From Dolomedes plantarius (Eukaryota > Arthropoda > Arachnida > Araneae > Dolomedidae): a stretch of DNA of 64,000 nucleotides. The stretch spans positions 214,688,224 through 214,752,223 of the forward strand of contig OU015495.1 of assembly GCA_907164885.2 (NCBI GenBank), written 5' to 3'. Below, piece after piece: positions 1 through 15,582 of the stretch. Within the stretch, counting starts at the first letter, position 1, and each line of letters starts with the position of its first letter. The translations under genes were made by a program, and so were the position numbers. A model generated the notes under the pieces. That model searched no databases and was not told the DNA's origin. It saw nothing but the letters and a program-made list of their open reading frames with translations.

Positions 1-3000
1 TTTGCTTTTGTTAGGACCTTCTCAGCGCGACATTGCTTGTAAATGTACGAGAAACACCAAAAGTTCTACATTGCTTTATAATTTTAATCTCTCTCATCAC
101 TGATAGCTATACTGGTATAAAAGCTTGAATAAAACGTATTCCTAGACCACAGATTTTTACCTCACAAGTGCAAAAGCATATTTAGCACTATAGTTCATGA
201 TGTAGCTTCATTTCGGTATAATTTGAGTTTATATTAAAATAAAATTTTTCTGAGGGACAACCTTTCAATATTTTATCTATGGTTGCATTTTCTGGGAACC
301 ATATTTTGAAACATCAAGTTGCGTCATCGATTTGAACTTACTGCTATACTTTGTTTATTGTAGAGTGACAACCGAATATTTAGGAGGAAGAGAATCTGAA
401 GCCCACCAAAGAATAACTTTTCAAACTGAATGATAAACTTGTGATAATATTTGCATAAATGCCTAAAATTTATTTTCATACAAAAATACACGAATAAGAA
501 AAATGCGATTACAGCGGGAGTTTGATTTAGAATGTTAATAGGATTTAATTTGTTTACATTGATGCTACCATACATAAACTATAGTGATATACTAGACGTA
601 CTTCAAAAAATAATATTCATATATTTCTGATGAATAGATTTCTGGATATTCGATCTTAAAACTGACGAATATAAAAGAGATAATTTGTATAGGAATAAAC
701 GGATGATATTCTTAACTTAATGCTTTAAAATAAACTAATTTCATCTGAAAGGATTTCTAATTCTGTGACAAAAAATTTTGTAATTCCCTAAAGTCCTGTT
801 TATCGTTTATATTTTGGGGGAATGCGCTCATCAATTGATACCCCTGGGTATGCTTAAAGGCATATAAGTACGAATATGTCGAAAAATTCCCTCTTTATAG
901 AGAAGTGATTTAAGAAAATTAATAGGGCGAATGTGAAACGCCAGACTAATTTGTTGAAAATGTTATCAAATTAAACAATATCGAATATGCAGAGAAATCA
1001 AATCGAATCAAAGAATATCGAATATGCAGGATATCAAGAGATGAGCTCTCTATCTGAATATTTTTCGAATTACTTTTGTTAACATTTTGCAATATTTTGA
1101 ATTTTCACTCGAAAAAAATCACTAAAGTGTCCAGAATAATACATCTATATTACCATTATTCCGAAAAATATGTGGTACACTCTGTTTTAAGCACAAATAA
1201 TTTCCTTTGATGTGAAGAAATTATAAAATAAAAAGAAGGGGAAACATAAAAATGCGTAGAAAAGTTCCGTCAAGCTAAAAATATTATTTCTTTTTGTTGT
1301 TAATACTTCTAAAACTATAAAGAGTGAGAAAAAAAATTTGACTCAAAAAACTTATTGTGGTCTAAAATTTTAACTTTTTCTTAACACTAGCCAATCCGCT
1401 CCTGGCGCCCCTAAGTTCAAATAGTACAATCTGAGTACACGGCACACTTGATAAACTAAAATGTTAACCCATTTCAGTTTTTACCTCATACTAAAATACT
1501 TGTGGCATCTTTCATTCTCTAAAATATAACTTTATAAACTTATTTTTGCATTTTTGGAGAATTACAGTTATAATTTCTACACAGTTAACACACAAGATTT
1601 GATGTTGAAAATTTACAGGAAGAGCATGCTTTTATAGAACAATATTTGAACCTGCAAGTACTCAAATCAGTTTTTTTTCTCTCTATTTCATACACAGAGT
1701 CCGCGGTTTGAAGGGGGATCTGTAATCGTTCGAATCGATTCTAAGTTCTAGATCCTAGCTTATTCATCCATCGTGCAACGAAAAATGTCCCCAGTTCAAC
1801 AGATTAAACGAAATATATCATATTTACTCTTCGTAACGGGGTATAATACATAAGAGACAATTCAAAGGTATAACACCTGTATCGGGGCTTACCATTTCAC
1901 TGTGCAACTCCTGTACCGTGGATGACGTAAACGTTTGATTCAACACTCTTAACTCGAAAGAAGAAATATTTCTGATACCAATTTTACGTTTTAAATATTT
2001 TTAAATGCTTTTTGTAAATAAAAAATAAAATCCATCGCAGAGGGAAATTTGCTACACACTGATTATTGCTGCGAGCACGTTTTCTTTTCTAAATTATTCC
2101 AAACATCTAAAGAATTTTTCAAACAAAGCATTTGCAGAAATGGAATTTATTCTGATTATAATAGATTCAACGATTTGTCTTCATTATTTCCGATGACTTG
2201 GGATGCAGCTCATCAAAAATGCCGTCATCGAGAAGAACGCTCCCAAGTGAAAGGGGATAATGAACCCTTTTTACAAACTCTAGAAACATGTTACTCGCAA
2301 TCCATACATACAAGTATTCGAACAATCGTGGTGCCGGTATTGCATAATCGTGTGGAACTCTTGATAAACGACAACACCCTTCATCTGCACCTGTGGGCCG
2401 AACCAGATTCGGGAAATGAAAATTAACCCTCCCCTCAACCCCTGTTAAGACAAAGAAAAGTCGGCAAAATCGTGTTGACCTCTCGGGGGATGGCGTGCAT
2501 TCTTATTTGCACTTCGTGCCTGCCGATGAAGCATACACACAATGCATATTAAGATCCGATGCTATATGCATAGCATTATCGTTAAAAGTTTTTATTGATA
2601 TAATACTTTAAAAGGAGGAAGAGCGTGTATCCTATTTAGTCAATTTTTTTTTGGTACGAAAAAAACGAGGTATAAACTTTATCGATGCGTTCTAAATTAA
2701 GAATGTATGCTAATTTATTCTGTATTATTTCTTCACATTTGTTAGCTCTCAGAATCTAACGAATATCATATTATTTAACTATATGGAATACGTTTTACAG
2801 TACTTTCAGAGTAAAGTCAATAATCAGGGATTGTGCATTGAAGGGTCTTTTCTTCAACCAGAAACTTGAAACTTTTTAAAGCTTTTTTTTTTTTTTTTTA
2901 ACCGATTTTGTGTTAAGTATTCTTTACCAAAATCCAGGATTTATTGTATTATTACTAACACAGATTACTGATTTATTCTCCCAATAAATTTATAAGGGTA

Positions 3001-3328
3001 GTTAAAGAACCGAGTTTCATTCTCGTTCAAAATAAAAGCAAAAATTTTTCTCCCAGTATGTCGGGCTCTTTGCCCTGTGGACATTCTCCCATCCCAATTG
3101 TGAATTTGTTAGCTACTTCATCATGGACACACCGTATAGTTGAACCAACTGATGAGTGAACACTTCTATGTCTTAGCCGAGATTCGAACTCGATCCCAAT
3201 TTGAGCAAGCTGAAAAAGTGAAAACTTCAAATGATTGATTCGACTGGTTTTGCGAAGTATGCTCATTCGCTGATACTTAAGTTTTTTTTCTGGCGTCGAA
3301 TGTCTCTGATTACGAAATGAAGGGACCA
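1..3328. other. Unassigned AT-rich intergenic DNA
   Basis: No gene, RNA or mobile element can be supported here. The longest forward open frame is 2049-2426 (125 codons), in a slightly more GC-rich patch. Its product has no motif I recognise, no obvious signal peptide or repeat, and no convincing splice context, so I do not call it a gene. A short duplication of an AATATCGAATATGCAG-like motif lies at about 979-1028. Poly-T runs occur near 2885-2900. Confidence 0.5.
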
Positions 3329-3339
3329 CCCAAGTAACA

Positions 3340-3770
3340 CAAAACCGTTGGCAAGTCGTTGGCCAACCACTTTCGGGCATGGTTGGCCAACGGTGGTTTT
3401 TGGCCGTTGGCGCGAGGTTGGCCCAACGGTTGGCGTTCAGTTGGCCCAACGGTTGGCATTCAGTTGGCCCAACCATTGGATTTACAGGATTTGGCCGTTG
3501 GCGTTCTGTTGGCCCAACGGTGGGATTTGTAGGGAAACGGTTGGCGTTCTGTTGGCCCAACGCTGGATTTGTAGGGAAACGGTTGGCGTTCTGTTGGCCC
3601 AACGGTGGATTTGTAGGGAAACGGTTGGCGTTCTGTTGGCCCAACGGTTTGATTTGTAGGGAAACGGTTGGCGTTCTGTTGGCCCAACGGTTGGATTTAA
3701 ATGATTTGGCCGTTGGCACGAGGTTGGTCAACAGTAGGCATTCAGTTGGCCCAACAGTCAACTTTATAGG
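3340..3770. repeat. Left subterminal GTTGGCCCAAC iteron array
   Basis: The palindromic word GTTGGCCCAAC (and GTTGGCCAAC near the end) recurs about ten times. In the middle, a unit carrying GCGTTCTGTTGGCCC repeats with a 42-43 bp period (starts near 3501, 3544, 3586, 3628 and 3671), separated by GGATTTGTAGGGAAACGG. Its G+C is far above the flanks. It reads open in several frames on both strands only because the unit lacks stops. Dense palindromic iterons beside a transposon end are usually transposase-binding sites in other families; that role is inferred here. Confidence 0.75.
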
Positions 3771-3800
3771 TAAGCCTACATTAAATTTATTTAGGGCTAT

Positions 3801-4265
3801 TATGCATTTTTCAACCCAGCCAGCAACTCTTTGTTCATCAGGCCAACAGTCAAACTATCCAAGGGTCAATAGTTTTGACATTTTGCTATTTTTCAGCAGA
3901 TCGTTTACAAAGAGGATTTCCCCTTTTTAAACAGTTTATTAAGTTCTAGTATTTAGCCACAAATAATTTATATAAAAATAGTATATTCGAAATTCTATTT
4001 TGAATATATTAAATAGGATATTAAAGTATATTTATATAAAAATAGTATATTCGAAATTCTATTTTGAATATATGAAATAGGATATTAAAGTATATTTATA
4101 TAAAAATAGTGTATTCAAAAATGCTTTTTTGAATATACAAAAAGGGAAATCCCCATTGTAAACGGTCTGCTGAAAATTAGCAAAATGTCAAACTATTGAC
4201 CCTTGAATAGTTTGAAAATTGGCCCAATGAACAAAGAGTTGTTGGCTGGGTTGAAAAATGTATAA
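3801..4265. repeat. Fold-back with internal 64-bp tandem repeat
   Basis: Arm 3801-3929 (beginning with TTTTTCAACCCAGCC) is inverted and imperfectly repeated at 4139-4265. Both arms include the words CAAAGAG, TCAAACTA and GTTTACAA or TTGTAAAC. The loop holds three copies of a 64-bp unit starting with TTTATATAAAAATAG near 3967, 4031 and 4095. It lies wholly within the larger 3329-8321 element, so it is either an inserted fold-back MITE or a structural part of that element. Confidence 0.7.
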
Positions 4266-4703
4266 CTCTTTTCCCCAAAAAGTAGTCTGAAAACTGCAAA
4301 ATTCACTCTTTTATGAAATCAAAAAGTTTCCATAGTTAAATATTAAAATGTACAAAAAGCAACAATACATTTTAATTTTAATGTTATTTTTAACAGTTTA
4401 TATTTTGCTTGACATTGTTTATATAAAGTGTTTTGTTTTAAACACTTTATATCTTTTTAAAGAGAATAAATCTTATAGATTATATCCTTAGTGATATTAT
4501 AAATCTCATGTCACTATATATATATATACAATTTATAATATCAATGCTACCTGTTGTTTTTAATCAGTCACTTTACTACGTATATAATTTTTTTTAAATA
4601 AACACCTTTCCATTATAATCAACTGGTGTCAAATTGCACACTCATGCTGAGTTAATATGACAAATACTTTTTGTAAGATTACCTTTATATAAATATTTTT
4701 TCC

Positions 4704-8039
<3,336 letters not shown>

Positions 8040-8310
8040 CTGTAACTGTTGGCCCAACAGCTTTAATTTGCAGTTGGGCCAACCATATTTTGTAACCGTT
8101 GGCCCAACCGCATCCATTTGCAGTTGGGCCAACCACATTTTGTAACCGTTGGCCCAACCGCTTAAATTTGCAGTTGGGCCAACCATATTTTTCAACCGTT
8201 GGCCCAACCGTTTTCATTTGCAGTTGGCCCATCTGAATTTCTGGAATTTCTGCCAACGGTAACCATTCCCCAACGATGCCACGAAAATATGCGGTTGGGC
8301 CAACGGTGTG
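8040..8310. repeat. Right subterminal GTTGGCCCAAC iteron array
   Basis: Units of 50 bp, each with GTTGGCCCAAC and then CAGTTGGGCCAACC, start near 8051, 8101, 8151 and 8201. They are separated by AATTTG- or CATTTG-type spacers. The array mirrors the left array of the same element but uses a different spacer and period, so the two ends share the palindrome and not the whole unit. Apparent reading frames rich in VGPT on the minus strand are by-products of the repeat. Confidence 0.75.
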
Positions 8311-8622
8311 TGTTACTTGGGCATATATATCACCGAGGTTTTTTACAGTGTGCTTAATCTCTATGACGCACTGAAAAGTCTCTCCAAGAGGCTACGGAGT
8401 TTAAGGGAACTCACGACCCTTAAGTCGAGGAAATAAGGCATATTTTCATACTTTTTCACTCTTTGTAACTATTTCAATTGACTCCCAATTTTTACAAATT
8501 TTATTTATATGATAAATTGATATATTTATTTTAATAAACAAATTTTCAACACTCAATAATTTTAAATAATTTTTTTTTTAAATACTTTAGATATATCTTG
8601 TTTTTTTAAACATTTTTATTGT

Positions 8623-9150
8623 ATACTAGCTCGCGCGCAGAACTATGAAATTAATTTTACACTTAAATGTATAATTCCCGTTTTATATTTAAAATAAATA
8701 ACTCAAAATACAATTGAACCTAAAATATTCAACATTAAAATATTTTTTCAATTTTTTTAAAACTGCTCAAAATATACTTAAAATTTCCTTAATTTTTTGC
8801 GTTAATTTACCCCCGAAAAAATAACAAAATGTGCAGTGATTTAAATAATTCTAGTTCAGACGCAATAAAATGACACGATTATGCAGCGATAAAAGTTTCA
8901 TGGGATTATGTTTCATAGTTTTTGAGATATCAGTTTCGGAATGATGGAAAATGACATTTTGAGAAAAATGAGTTTAAAATTTTTCTTACCATAAACTTGA
9001 TCAGTAATTAAATATTTAGAATGTCAATATCTCCGGAACTAAGCGGAATATTTTCATGCGGTTTGCTTTATTTTGTTCAGAAATGATCAGACTTTAACAT
9101 ATATGTTTTCAAAAAATCGAATGTTTTAAAGATTTAAGGGTAATAAAAAC
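8623..9150 (-). mobile_element. Possible Helitron-like fragment (minus strand 3' end)
   Basis: Read on the minus strand, the left boundary ends in a GC-rich self-complementary stretch followed by CTAG then T, the usual Helitron 3' signature. The plus strand reads ACTAGCTCGCGCGCAG. The interior is AT-rich with no Rep or helicase frame, and no matching TC 5' terminus could be fixed. It is probably a truncated non-autonomous copy; chance resemblance is possible. Confidence 0.3.
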
Positions 9151-9756
9151 AAGAGCAGATGGCAAAAGTAGACGGTTCATGTTATTTCCATAAAAGATTA
9201 AAATAATCGAATCCTATGAGTATCGTACAGTAACTGCTAATACCCGCAAGCTGTGGTAACACATGGGTAGAATACCGACTCTACAGCACGCAGCCACGTC
9301 AAAGCTCTCGTATTTTAAATTACGGAACTAACAACTCAGTATAGAGGCTCACCTTTATTCAATATTTTATAATAATTAAACGCACGTACTTCGTTCTAGT
9401 AGTCAATGGAAATGAATTGGATAGATTTGTGTGTTAGTAGTTTTGACATCATTCGATCCTCTACTCATATCGGACGGGATGTAGCTTGAAAATTATGACG
9501 AAATCTTAAAACTTACAAAAAACTCGTTTCATACCCTTTAAAAATTTCACCATTGAAGCAAGATCTTTCATTATCAGAGTGCCTCCTAATGCGGTACTTT
9601 AAAATTGAACTCTACCAGTCTCTTTTATGTATTTATTATTTTTAATACTGAGGTGCTAATGTTATCACTTTGACAGATCTGCTTTTTTTAAATTCACCAA
9701 AATTTCCTATAAGGCAAGTGATATATCAGTACCCTGGCGATGTTAACAGACGAACT

Positions 9757-9850
9757 AATGAAATGGTGCTCCCATAATAAAGTAGTCAACAATTTTCGTT
9801 GTCTGTTGTGCGAATTTCTCAGGACAAGTGCCTCCGCATTAGGGAGAAAA
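9757..9850 (+). mobile_element. SINE family A, diverged 3' fragment
   Basis: The 3' core GACAAGTGCCTCCGCATT and the upstream CCCATAATAAA block match the tail of the fuller copies at 37468-37696 and 42925-43135. The tRNA-like 5' half is absent and the rest is clearly diverged, so this is the oldest of the three copies seen here. It is not a gene; short open frames across it are incidental. Confidence 0.6.
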
Positions 9851-10110
9851 ATCAATAATACCTCGAGGCCTATCTCAAAGATCAAAGCAAATTTTTTCAT
9901 AAGTTGCTTTTTTCTGTTATTAACATTTAAAACAGTTCTTCATTAACAAAAATCTCCTGCTCATAATGAATCAATTTTACATATCAAGAAGTTTTTCACT
10001 GATTACTATTGGTTTTCATTCATTGCATATTATTATTCTAGCATGTTAGGTACACTTGAGTTGTATTTAGATTCACAATTCAACCCAGTAAAAATGCCTT
10101 CCCATATGAT

Positions 10111-10843
10111 TTAAGGGGAGAGATCACCTTAAAAATCTCAAAAAACTCAATTTTTTATTATGATTTAATTTTGAAGAATGGAATATAAGGAATCTTTTTG
10201 AAAAAAAAGGAAGTCAATACTACAATTAGAACCCATTTTAGGGCCAAATGTCTAAAGCTAACAGTAAAGTAATTTATGGAAACTTAATGGCTTTCTAAAA
10301 ACTTATTTTCAAACTTGTGCGCACTATTTCTTCAAAACTAATGGTCACAAATTGCTAAAATTTTGTATACATGCATATCTAGTATGTTTATAAATTTCTA
10401 CCTAAATTTAGGTAAGTACATATTACTAAATTTTTTGCAGCAATTTTTTGGGAAAAAATTTTATATTTCTTGTACATTACAATACATTTGTCTGAAAAGA
10501 TATTTTATATGAAATATGGTAATTATTTTAGGTGTAGATTAAAGTATAACTTATTGATAGAGTAAATACAAATAATGTAATATATGTATCTCTTATACTT
10601 CTTAAAAATTCTGCGCTCAATGCACTGACCTAAGATTCATTATTCATAAAACCGTAATTTTTTTTTCCTTTACATAAAATAATTTCTAATGATCTCCCAA
10701 CAATTCTTCTTTTGTTTTCCAATAGATAAAGGTTTGTACAATTCACTCTAAAACTTTGGTTAAAATTAAATACGAATTAATTGTTTGACAACACTTTAAG
10801 CTTGGTAGTAAAATCAGCGTATTTTTGTGATCTCCTCCCTTAA
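10111..10843. mobile_element. TTAA-flanked TIR element (MITE candidate)
   Basis: TTAA followed by GGGGAGAGATCAC at the left is mirrored at the right by GTGATCTCCTCCC followed by TTAA. The ends are imperfect inverted repeats of about 17 bp, with TTAA at both edges 725 bp apart. TTAA targets are typical of piggyBac and Kolobok-type transposons, but no transposase is present and TTAA is common in AT-rich DNA. Family assignment is open. Confidence 0.45.
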
Positions 10844-12940
10844 TAGTTGGCGGGAAGGAAGCAAAGCTTTTCACTTTGTTATTTACCTGAATTTCATTCT
10901 GATTTTCTCTGAAATATATGTTTGTATAAAAATCCTTATTCATATTGAAAGTATTTCATAGTATTGAAATTGTGTTTAAAAAGTTTAAAATTCAAAAGCA
11001 CGTTTAGTATCTGATGTATCATCTAGCCAGTCGATCTTTTGTATACTTTTTTTCCCCTTTTGAACAAAGGAAAGATTCCAAATTAATTTTCATTTCAAAA
11101 TTTACAAAACTTTTATTTATAAAACTTTTTGATTAATTTAAAAGACAAAAAAAAAATTTCACTATAATCTTTGCTTCAGAAAAAATATTTTCAGACCTTT
11201 GACTCTATATAAAAAAAAGTCTGATTACAGTTAAACTAAAGTAGAACAAAGAGACTCCTGTAAACGTTAAATGCATACACCTTGCAAGGAATTTCAGAAA
11301 TATCCTTTAAAACACGGAAAATCGGGAAAAATTCGTTCAGTGATGTACAGCTGGGAACATATAGACTACAGAATAAAAATACTGTATAAGGCAGCGAAAT
11401 GATCGTAGATACTTGGTCATTCAAAAGACTCTACGGTATGTCTTAATCCGAGAAATTAAAAAGTGGAGACTTCCGCTTCAACCTTCATTGTGCAACACCT
11501 TTATTTGCCTTTTCGAATGATCGTAAGAGCCTACTTATTGCGTACGGCCGCGACCTGATTGCCCTATTAAGGATATCGACTCGATCTTTACTGGAAGGTC
11601 GACCTTGCAAGTCCAGACAATGCGTCAAAAGGATGACCTTTGTTTACACCGATCTATACTAGAGTATCGGCAGGGAAATTTTCAGTATTTTTATTACTTC
11701 ACAATTTCTCATTTTCCGTGCATTAAAGGATACTTGAATAAATAATAGTTGCAGAATTTAGTCTCTATATAAGGGAACTACTTGCGACAAGTTTGACGCG
11801 TTCTGCGTAACAAGAAAACACGTACTAATATTTTTGCTGCCAGGAAATGTATACGATTTTAAGACCTTCTTGCAAAGACTTTTCCCAGAAAAACTGTCAA
11901 ACAAAACCAGCTCTGTTTACAATTATCAAGAGAGATTTTAATTCATTCTTTTTCAGAAATCCGAAGTGACATTGATTTTTTTTTTTTTTATCAGCCGTTT
12001 TGCCCCCGACTGCAAAATGTTATAAAATAATAGTTTGAGTAAAATCTTGAACTGTTTTGTTCTTTCGTTGTAATTTATAAGATAGCAATAAACCTACTAC
12101 TTCATTGGAAAAAAAACTTTCTAACGCCTTTACTTGCAGCCCTCCAGCTAAAACTATCGAATCTCACAAAGGGTACATTAATTATTTTTACTCTGAAAAC
12201 TTGAAACCGAAAATAAACAATATTTTAACTTTCTCCTATAGCATCCATTAATCAAGAACCTAATTGAACCTTAGCGAAGAATGCATAGATTAGTCACTTC
12301 TTAAAAACAAGAATATTCATAGGCACGCTGGTTCAAGGTCAAGGGCTGTACCCAAATTGCGAAATTTCCCCATGAATACTGCCTATATCGAGCATAGCCC
12401 TTCCGGTCCTTTTAAACACTTCACCAGTAAGGAAGGAAAAAAGCATATTCTGTTTAGTCAAAGTATCCAGGATCACCTTGTCGGGTGATTCTGCGCTCAG
12501 GTGAGGTTGAAGGCCTTGAACTTTGCCACTGAAGTCGCGACCAAAAAACGATGAAAACGGAGGATATTTTGCATTCTGCTAGAGTGTGATCAATGTTGCT
12601 CGTTAAGTTAAATTAAGAATAACAGCAGACGGAAAAAAATAATAAAGAATAAGCGCGGTAAAAGAAGCAATACGTTTTTATACTCTGACATGAGCCGCAC
12701 CAAGTCAAGCACGTGGTCACATCCTGATGAAACCCTCTGAAAATAGAGAAATAAAACTTGTGGTATACTGGTTTCACTTCTTATATAATAGAAGTAGAGT
12801 AAAAGGGGAAGATTTAGAAGAAGAGGAAAGAATCGATAAAGAATAATACTTCTGAGTTTTTCTGAATTTTATTTCTTTGTTGTTGTTGTTTTTGTTTTTG
12901 TTTTTGTTTTGGGGGGGGGGGACTATTTACATTTTCTCTC
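10844..12940. other. Unassigned intergenic DNA
   Basis: No gene or element supported. A more GC-balanced patch at about 11480-11660 and another at 12340-12560 contain no frame or motif I recognise. The stretch ends in T-rich and G-rich runs (12880-12921) that are simple sequence. Confidence 0.5.
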
Positions 12941-12953
12941 CTAGTTTCAGCTT

Positions 12954-13491
12954 GAGTTCAGTTGAGTTGGTTGAGAACGCTACTGTTTGTTACACGAGGA
13001 CTCATTAAACCGGGACTTACTGTTTATAGCCGATTCCGAGCGGTTATAAACATTCATGCCAATAGTGGTACTCTAGTACCGATGCAGTGGCGTAGCGAGC
13101 ATAACTGGCGCCCGGGGCACGATACCTTTGTGGCGCCCCCCCCCCCCCGAAAAACATATAGTAATATAATATATAGACCCTATATTGGCGCCCTCGATAA
13201 ACATAACATAATATATAGACCTTATATTGGCACTCCCCCCCGAAAAGCATATAGTAACATAATATATAGACCTTATGTTGGTGCCCTCCCCTAAAAACAT
13301 ATAGTAATATAATATATAGACCTTATATTGGCGCCCCCCCCCCACAAAATAATATAGTAATATAATATATGGATCTTACATTGGCGCCCCTCTGCGAGTG
13401 GCGCCCGGGGCATGATAGACCCCCTTGCCCCCCCCCCCTTTGCTACGCCACTGACCGATGCCATCGGCCTAGCCATTCCGCCATCGTCCGC
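12954..13491 (-). mobile_element. SINE family B, interrupted by a hAT-like MITE
   Basis: Perfect 13-bp direct repeats CTAGTTTCAGCTT flank the insertion (12941-12953 and 13492-13504), as expected for LINE-mediated SINE integration. The minus strand matches copies at 47769, 52388 and 63703, including the GACGATGGC start and the later segment reading ACTTACTG...AGCCGATTCCGA on the plus strand. The tRNA-like head lies at the right and the tail at the left. A 369-bp MITE (13085-13453) splits it, leaving about 162 bp of SINE. Target-site duplications make this one of the best-supported calls in the window. Confidence 0.85.
13085..13453. mobile_element. hAT-like MITE with internal tandem repeats
   Basis: It begins CAGTGGCGTAGCGAG and ends with the inverted GCTACGCCACTG. 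ACCGATG is duplicated on both sides (13078-13084 and 13454-13460). Terminal CAGTGGCGTAGC and a 7-8 bp TSD fit hAT. The interior repeats a unit of about 50 bp containing ATATAGTAATATAATATATA, starting near 13154, 13201, 13248, 13298 and 13351, alternating with C-rich runs. The shorter relative at 47061-47242 has the same ends and only one internal unit. Confidence 0.85.
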
Positions 13492-13510
13492 CTAGTTTCA
13501 GCTTAAAATT

Positions 13511-13513
13511 AAT

Positions 13514-13560
<47 letters not shown>
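13511..13560. repeat. (TA)n(TG)n microsatellite
   Basis: Alternating TA passes into about sixteen TG units just beyond the 3' edge of the SINE duplication. Confidence 0.95.
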
Positions 13561-13562
<2 letters not shown>

Positions 13563-15109
13563 GTTAGTTTGCTTTTCTTTTGTTTTTTGAAGTCTCAAAA
13601 GCATTAAAAGCAATGAAACATTTTATCTCAGGATATTTTTTATGGTTAAGCAACTTTATTACTTATTTGTGTCGAAAGTTTCCTAAATTATATTGACCGA
13701 TGTAAAATTAACCATACATCTATCATTTTCGAATATATTATGATGCAAACAGGTATATTATTATTATTATATATTGTTGTTATTGTTGCTAATGACCTCT
13801 AGTTGGAAGTTCCACTCACCAGGACCTAATAGGCTACTGGGCTGAAAGGGACGACTCCTGTTTTGAATTAGCATCACAAGGGTCCGAGTCCGACTTGGCT
13901 AAATGACCGGTCCCGTCATTTTGAACCGAGTCCAGTGACGAGACCGGAACACTTGATCCCGCACCTCCATAGGTAAATTTGAGAACTTGGAGGACATTGT
14001 AGCCACAGCATATTTATATATATGTGTGTGTATGTGTGATGAACGTTGTTTAAAGCGGCAATAGCTGAGGAGGGTAACAGGACAAGCAATATCCCGTTTC
14101 AATCGACTTAGACCCCTAAACCCTTGCTAACAAATGTTATTTGCGAGAATTCAGAATTGAGTCTGATGATGCCGACATGAGTAAATACAGAAATTCGGAA
14201 TCAGTTTTAACTGTAGGGACCGAACTCTTTAGCCTTTGCGTATCAAAAGATCGACTGCTTCCAACCAGCCTTCCAGCCTTCCGAACTGATTGTTTCAAAT
14301 TTCCGCCTTTAGGTCAAGATGCTTCTTTTTTTGCTTTCATAGCATTCTGATCTCTGTTTACGGTTAAAAGATTAAAAGTTCTAGATGTATTAAAAATATC
14401 TCTTGAAGTAAAAAAAAAAATACTTGGTAGCCTTGACAAAAAAAAGGTGTATAATTATCCTTAATCAGTTTAAACCTCAATCATTTCCTATTAGTTTTGT
14501 TTGTTTGTTTGTTTGTTTGTTTCTTTTTCACATGTTTATACAAAATATTTGCATGCAACTGATAAAAATTTTTAAAATCAAAATATTTCCGCAATCAACT
14601 AACTGATAAGAATAAGATGTTTTATTCAAAATATTTACGCAATCGTTTGGAAAAACCTTCGAAGCGATTTAAAGGATTACCGTGCCCTTGGCTATCACTA
14701 GGTAACGTCGCAACAGTGTCGCCCACAAATCTTGTAGTTTGACCGTTGATACGTTTAGATGGAAAGTTGTTTCAAATATTACTCTTAGAAATGCGAAATA
14801 TATGTACGACTGTTTCTATGAACCTAATGCTCCCTCCTATAAAATAAATGTATCGAAAGCGAATTATTAAGAGAATCAAACGCTCTCCTCAAACTTCCAT
14901 ACTTACTGGGTTTTGAAAAAGGTTGCTTAAATGAAAAAAAAAATCTTAAACTTTTAAAAGGAATCTTTTTTATAGCATATGCATAAATTAAGACCATTTT
15001 GTTGAGGCTTAATTTGAATTTGATTTATTTTCCGTTATGTGGAGACTGTCCAGACTATTAAATACTTTTCTTACCACTAGCAAGACGCAGGATTGTGCAC
15101 CTAACATTA
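13561..15109. other. Unassigned intergenic DNA
   Basis: No supported gene. A GC-richer block at 13800-14100 contains GGGTCCGAGTCCG, which resembles a B box, but no matching A box or cloverleaf could be found, so it is at most an old SINE scrap. A (TTTG)n run is at about 14495-14522. Confidence 0.45.
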
Positions 15110-15522
15110 GTTTAAAGCAGCGGTTCCCAACCGGTGGGTCGCGACTCGATCCTAAAACTATCAGAAACCATCGAATAAACCGTCAGAAAAGGTAAGAAAA
15201 ATCGAAACTTACTTAAAAACAGCAACTTTACATATTGATAGATTGTGATAATAATTTTCTTATCTGTAATTATATCAAAGCTGTATGAATTTTTTTGCCT
15301 GAAAAATTGAAATGGTCTTTGCGTACTTTTATAATTGTAGTGTTTATCTTCACCTAGGAACACTTGTTAATGAGTATGAAACCACTTGTTGCATATATTG
15401 CAAACGTATATCTGTTGTTAAATAAATAACTGTTTTGCTACAAAGTGCTTATATTTTGTCAACCATTTTCAAATCAAAACATAAATTGTTTATCAATAAT
15501 CAATCTGTATCTTCAAAAAAGC

Positions 15523-15523
15523 G

Positions 15524-15579
<56 letters not shown>
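15523..15579. repeat. (CA)n(TA)n microsatellite
   Basis: About eight CA units followed by twenty TA units. It is the immediate target of the Tigger-like MITE that starts at 15580; the TA run resumes at 16858 on the far side of that element. Confidence 0.95.

Positions 15580-15582
<3 letters not shown>

Noticed and set aside
2049..2426. 125-codon open frame on plus
   Set aside because: No recognisable motif, no splice or promoter evidence; length is attainable by chance in a 64-kb window.
3340..3770. CRISPR-like regular repeats
   Set aside because: Spacers are themselves repeated, the unit is palindromic and degenerate, and the genome is eukaryotic with a mirrored array at the other end of a transposon.
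3027..3930. Open frames up to 244 codons on both strands rich in VGPT, QQNANRFPT or AFCWPN repeats
   Set aside because: They follow the 42-bp palindromic iteron, are open on both strands at once and have no domain; they are by-products of the repeat.
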